Source: a bacterium HR36 (GTDB taxonomy: Bacteria > Planctomycetota > Planctomycetia > Gemmatales > HRBIN36). From it: a stretch of 5,478 nucleotides of DNA. Within the stretch, counting starts at the first letter, position 1. The number at the start of each line of letters is the position of its first letter. Positions 4,643 through 5,478 of the stretch are shown here, in pieces. Location: the NCBI GenBank assembly GCA_002898995.1, contig BEIM01000268.1:1-5478 (forward strand). The letters are read 5' to 3'. The notes beneath the pieces are model-generated. The model was not told the DNA's origin. It did not search any database and was given only the letters and a program-made list of their open reading frames with translations. Position numbers and translations under genes: made by a program.

Positions 4643-5478
4643 CTAACTAGCAGGTTTGGTCAGCCGCGGTTTAGCAGGCAGTTCCTGACGCAGCCGAGCT
4701 AACTCGTTGGGAAATGTCAAACCCTGGGCCACGCAATTAGTGCGATTGTGTTCCAGTGCACGTACCACCAGGCGATACCATTCCGGTTGCAAGAAGGGCG
4801 TCAAGCCAAATGCGGGGCGTTGCAAACCCGGGCAGCGCTTGAGAACCGTAAGAAAGCGCTCATTCGATTCGGTGGGGTGATCGCGAAAAGCCAGGACCAT
4901 GGCCAGACCGATGTCCCCTACAAGAGCGTAAGCCTCCACAGGACTGTGCTGCCATTCGCGGAAGAGCCTCTCGGCCCGGTCGAGTGCAGGTGGATCTTCG
5001 CCATAGGAGCGGAGCAAGAGCACGGCCAAATCTACCCGGTGTTGAACCCCCTGGCGAAGTTTGGCGGAGTCTTTTTCTGGCCGCTCTGTTACCCGCACCA
5101 GCACGAGCAAGGCTTCCTCCTGTTCCCGGGCGGTCACCCCGAGAGCCAGACGTGAGGAAAACTGGTCGGAAGTTTCCTCTCCTGCTGGGGTATCCGACGC
5201 AGGTGGTACGCTGGCAGCGCGCCACCTTCCCACGAGCCGACCGCCCCAGAAAGCCAAGGCCACGCTGACTACAACTGCGCAACTCCAGATGAGCCAGCGC
5301 AGCAGCCAGCGAGCAGACGGCGGATCCATGAGCCAGGTGCGGGTGCTGAGGGTGGGTGAGAGGGCATCGGTGGTGGCGGTGCTGGCCAACGAGGTGGGCA
5401 GCATGGCCTTCGCCGCCCCGGCGTCCTGGTAACGGTCTTCAAGTGCAACCACCGCCCGCAACAACTCGGCAGGGCTTT
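4643..5478 (-). CDS. Membrane-anchored hypothetical protein with TPR-like helices, N-terminus cut
   Basis: The frame is open from the right edge to TAG at 4643-4645, about 278 codons. The edge-proximal part reads SPAELLRAVVALEDRYQDAG, helical and with high GC at third positions, which suggests the gene begins beyond the window. A Ser/Thr/Ala-rich stretch follows, then one membrane helix at roughly 5308-5240 (LLRWLIWSCAVVVSVALAFW). The remaining 190 or so residues are soluble and mostly helical. Within them, HRVDLAVLLLRSYGEDPPALDRAERLFREW and a following helix pair with EAYALVGDIGLAMVLAFRDH resemble a tetratricopeptide-like hairpin; this is pattern only. ATG 5329 (MDPPSARW), just before the membrane helix, is an alternative start giving a complete 228-aa protein, but it lacks a clear ribosome binding site. 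No known family was recognised. It lies upstream of the adaptor gene on the same strand, 252 bp away. Confidence 0.75.
   Translation of the reverse strand, partial: SPAELLRAVVALEDRYQDAGAAKAMLPTSLASTATTDALSPTLSTRTWLMDPPSARWLLRWLIWSCAVVVSVALAFWGGRLVGRWRAASVPPASDTPAGEETSDQFSSRLALGVTAREQEEALLVLVRVTERPEKDSAKLRQGVQHRVDLAVLLLRSYGEDPPALDRAERLFREWQHSPVEAYALVGDIGLAMVLAFRDHPTESNERFLTVLKRCPGLQRPAFGLTPFLQPEWYRLVVRALEHNRTNCVAQGLTFPNELARLRQELPAKPRLTKPAS

Noticed and set aside
4860..5282. 140-codon minus-strand frame overlapping the right-hand gene
   Set aside because: It is an Arg- and Gly-rich shadow in an alternative frame of the 4643-5478 gene, typical of high-GC coding DNA.

Overview
The window most likely comes from a planctomycete. 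The main evidence is a minus-strand gene (1035-1850) with a prepilin-type N-terminus (AFTLVELL) and a C-terminal H-X9-DG signature, a pairing typical of the DUF1559 pseudopilin-like proteins that planctomycetes carry in large paralogous sets. A small plus-strand gene (344-625) also looks like a conserved hypothetical protein of that phylum, by memory of the family only. No rRNA, tRNA, CRISPR array or intact mobile element was found.

Layout, left to right. 1-343: no convincing gene; a 7-bp inverted repeat lies at 82-101. 344-625 (+): a 93-aa, beta-rich hypothetical protein. 626-1034: non-coding, with a probable intrinsic terminator for minus-strand transcription at 766-793. 1035-1850 (-): the DUF1559 protein. 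1851-2520: about 670 bp without an intact gene, holding two short, apparently broken reading frames and a strong hairpin at 2417-2440. 2521-3192 (+): a DtxR/MntR-family metal-dependent repressor with a C-terminal FeoA/SH3-like domain and a mainly manganese-type ligand set. 3221-4390 (-): a HlyD-family periplasmic adaptor with one membrane segment, a split lipoyl domain and a repeated GxRxEEIRxAEA motif in its coiled coil. 4391-4642: short intergenic region with a hairpin. 4643 to the right edge (-): a protein with one membrane segment and a helical, TPR-like outer domain, with its N-terminus cut by the window.

The genes do not form one obvious pathway. The metal regulator and the adaptor are convergent with 28 bp between stop codons, so they do not share a promoter. 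The adaptor has no ABC or RND transporter partner in the window; the membrane protein upstream of it on the same strand might be co-transcribed but is not a recognisable transporter. I see no strong sign of a new defence or mobile system. The most useful leads are the metal-site composition of the regulator, the unusual leader of the DUF1559 protein, the orphan adaptor, and the decayed stretch at 1851-2520.
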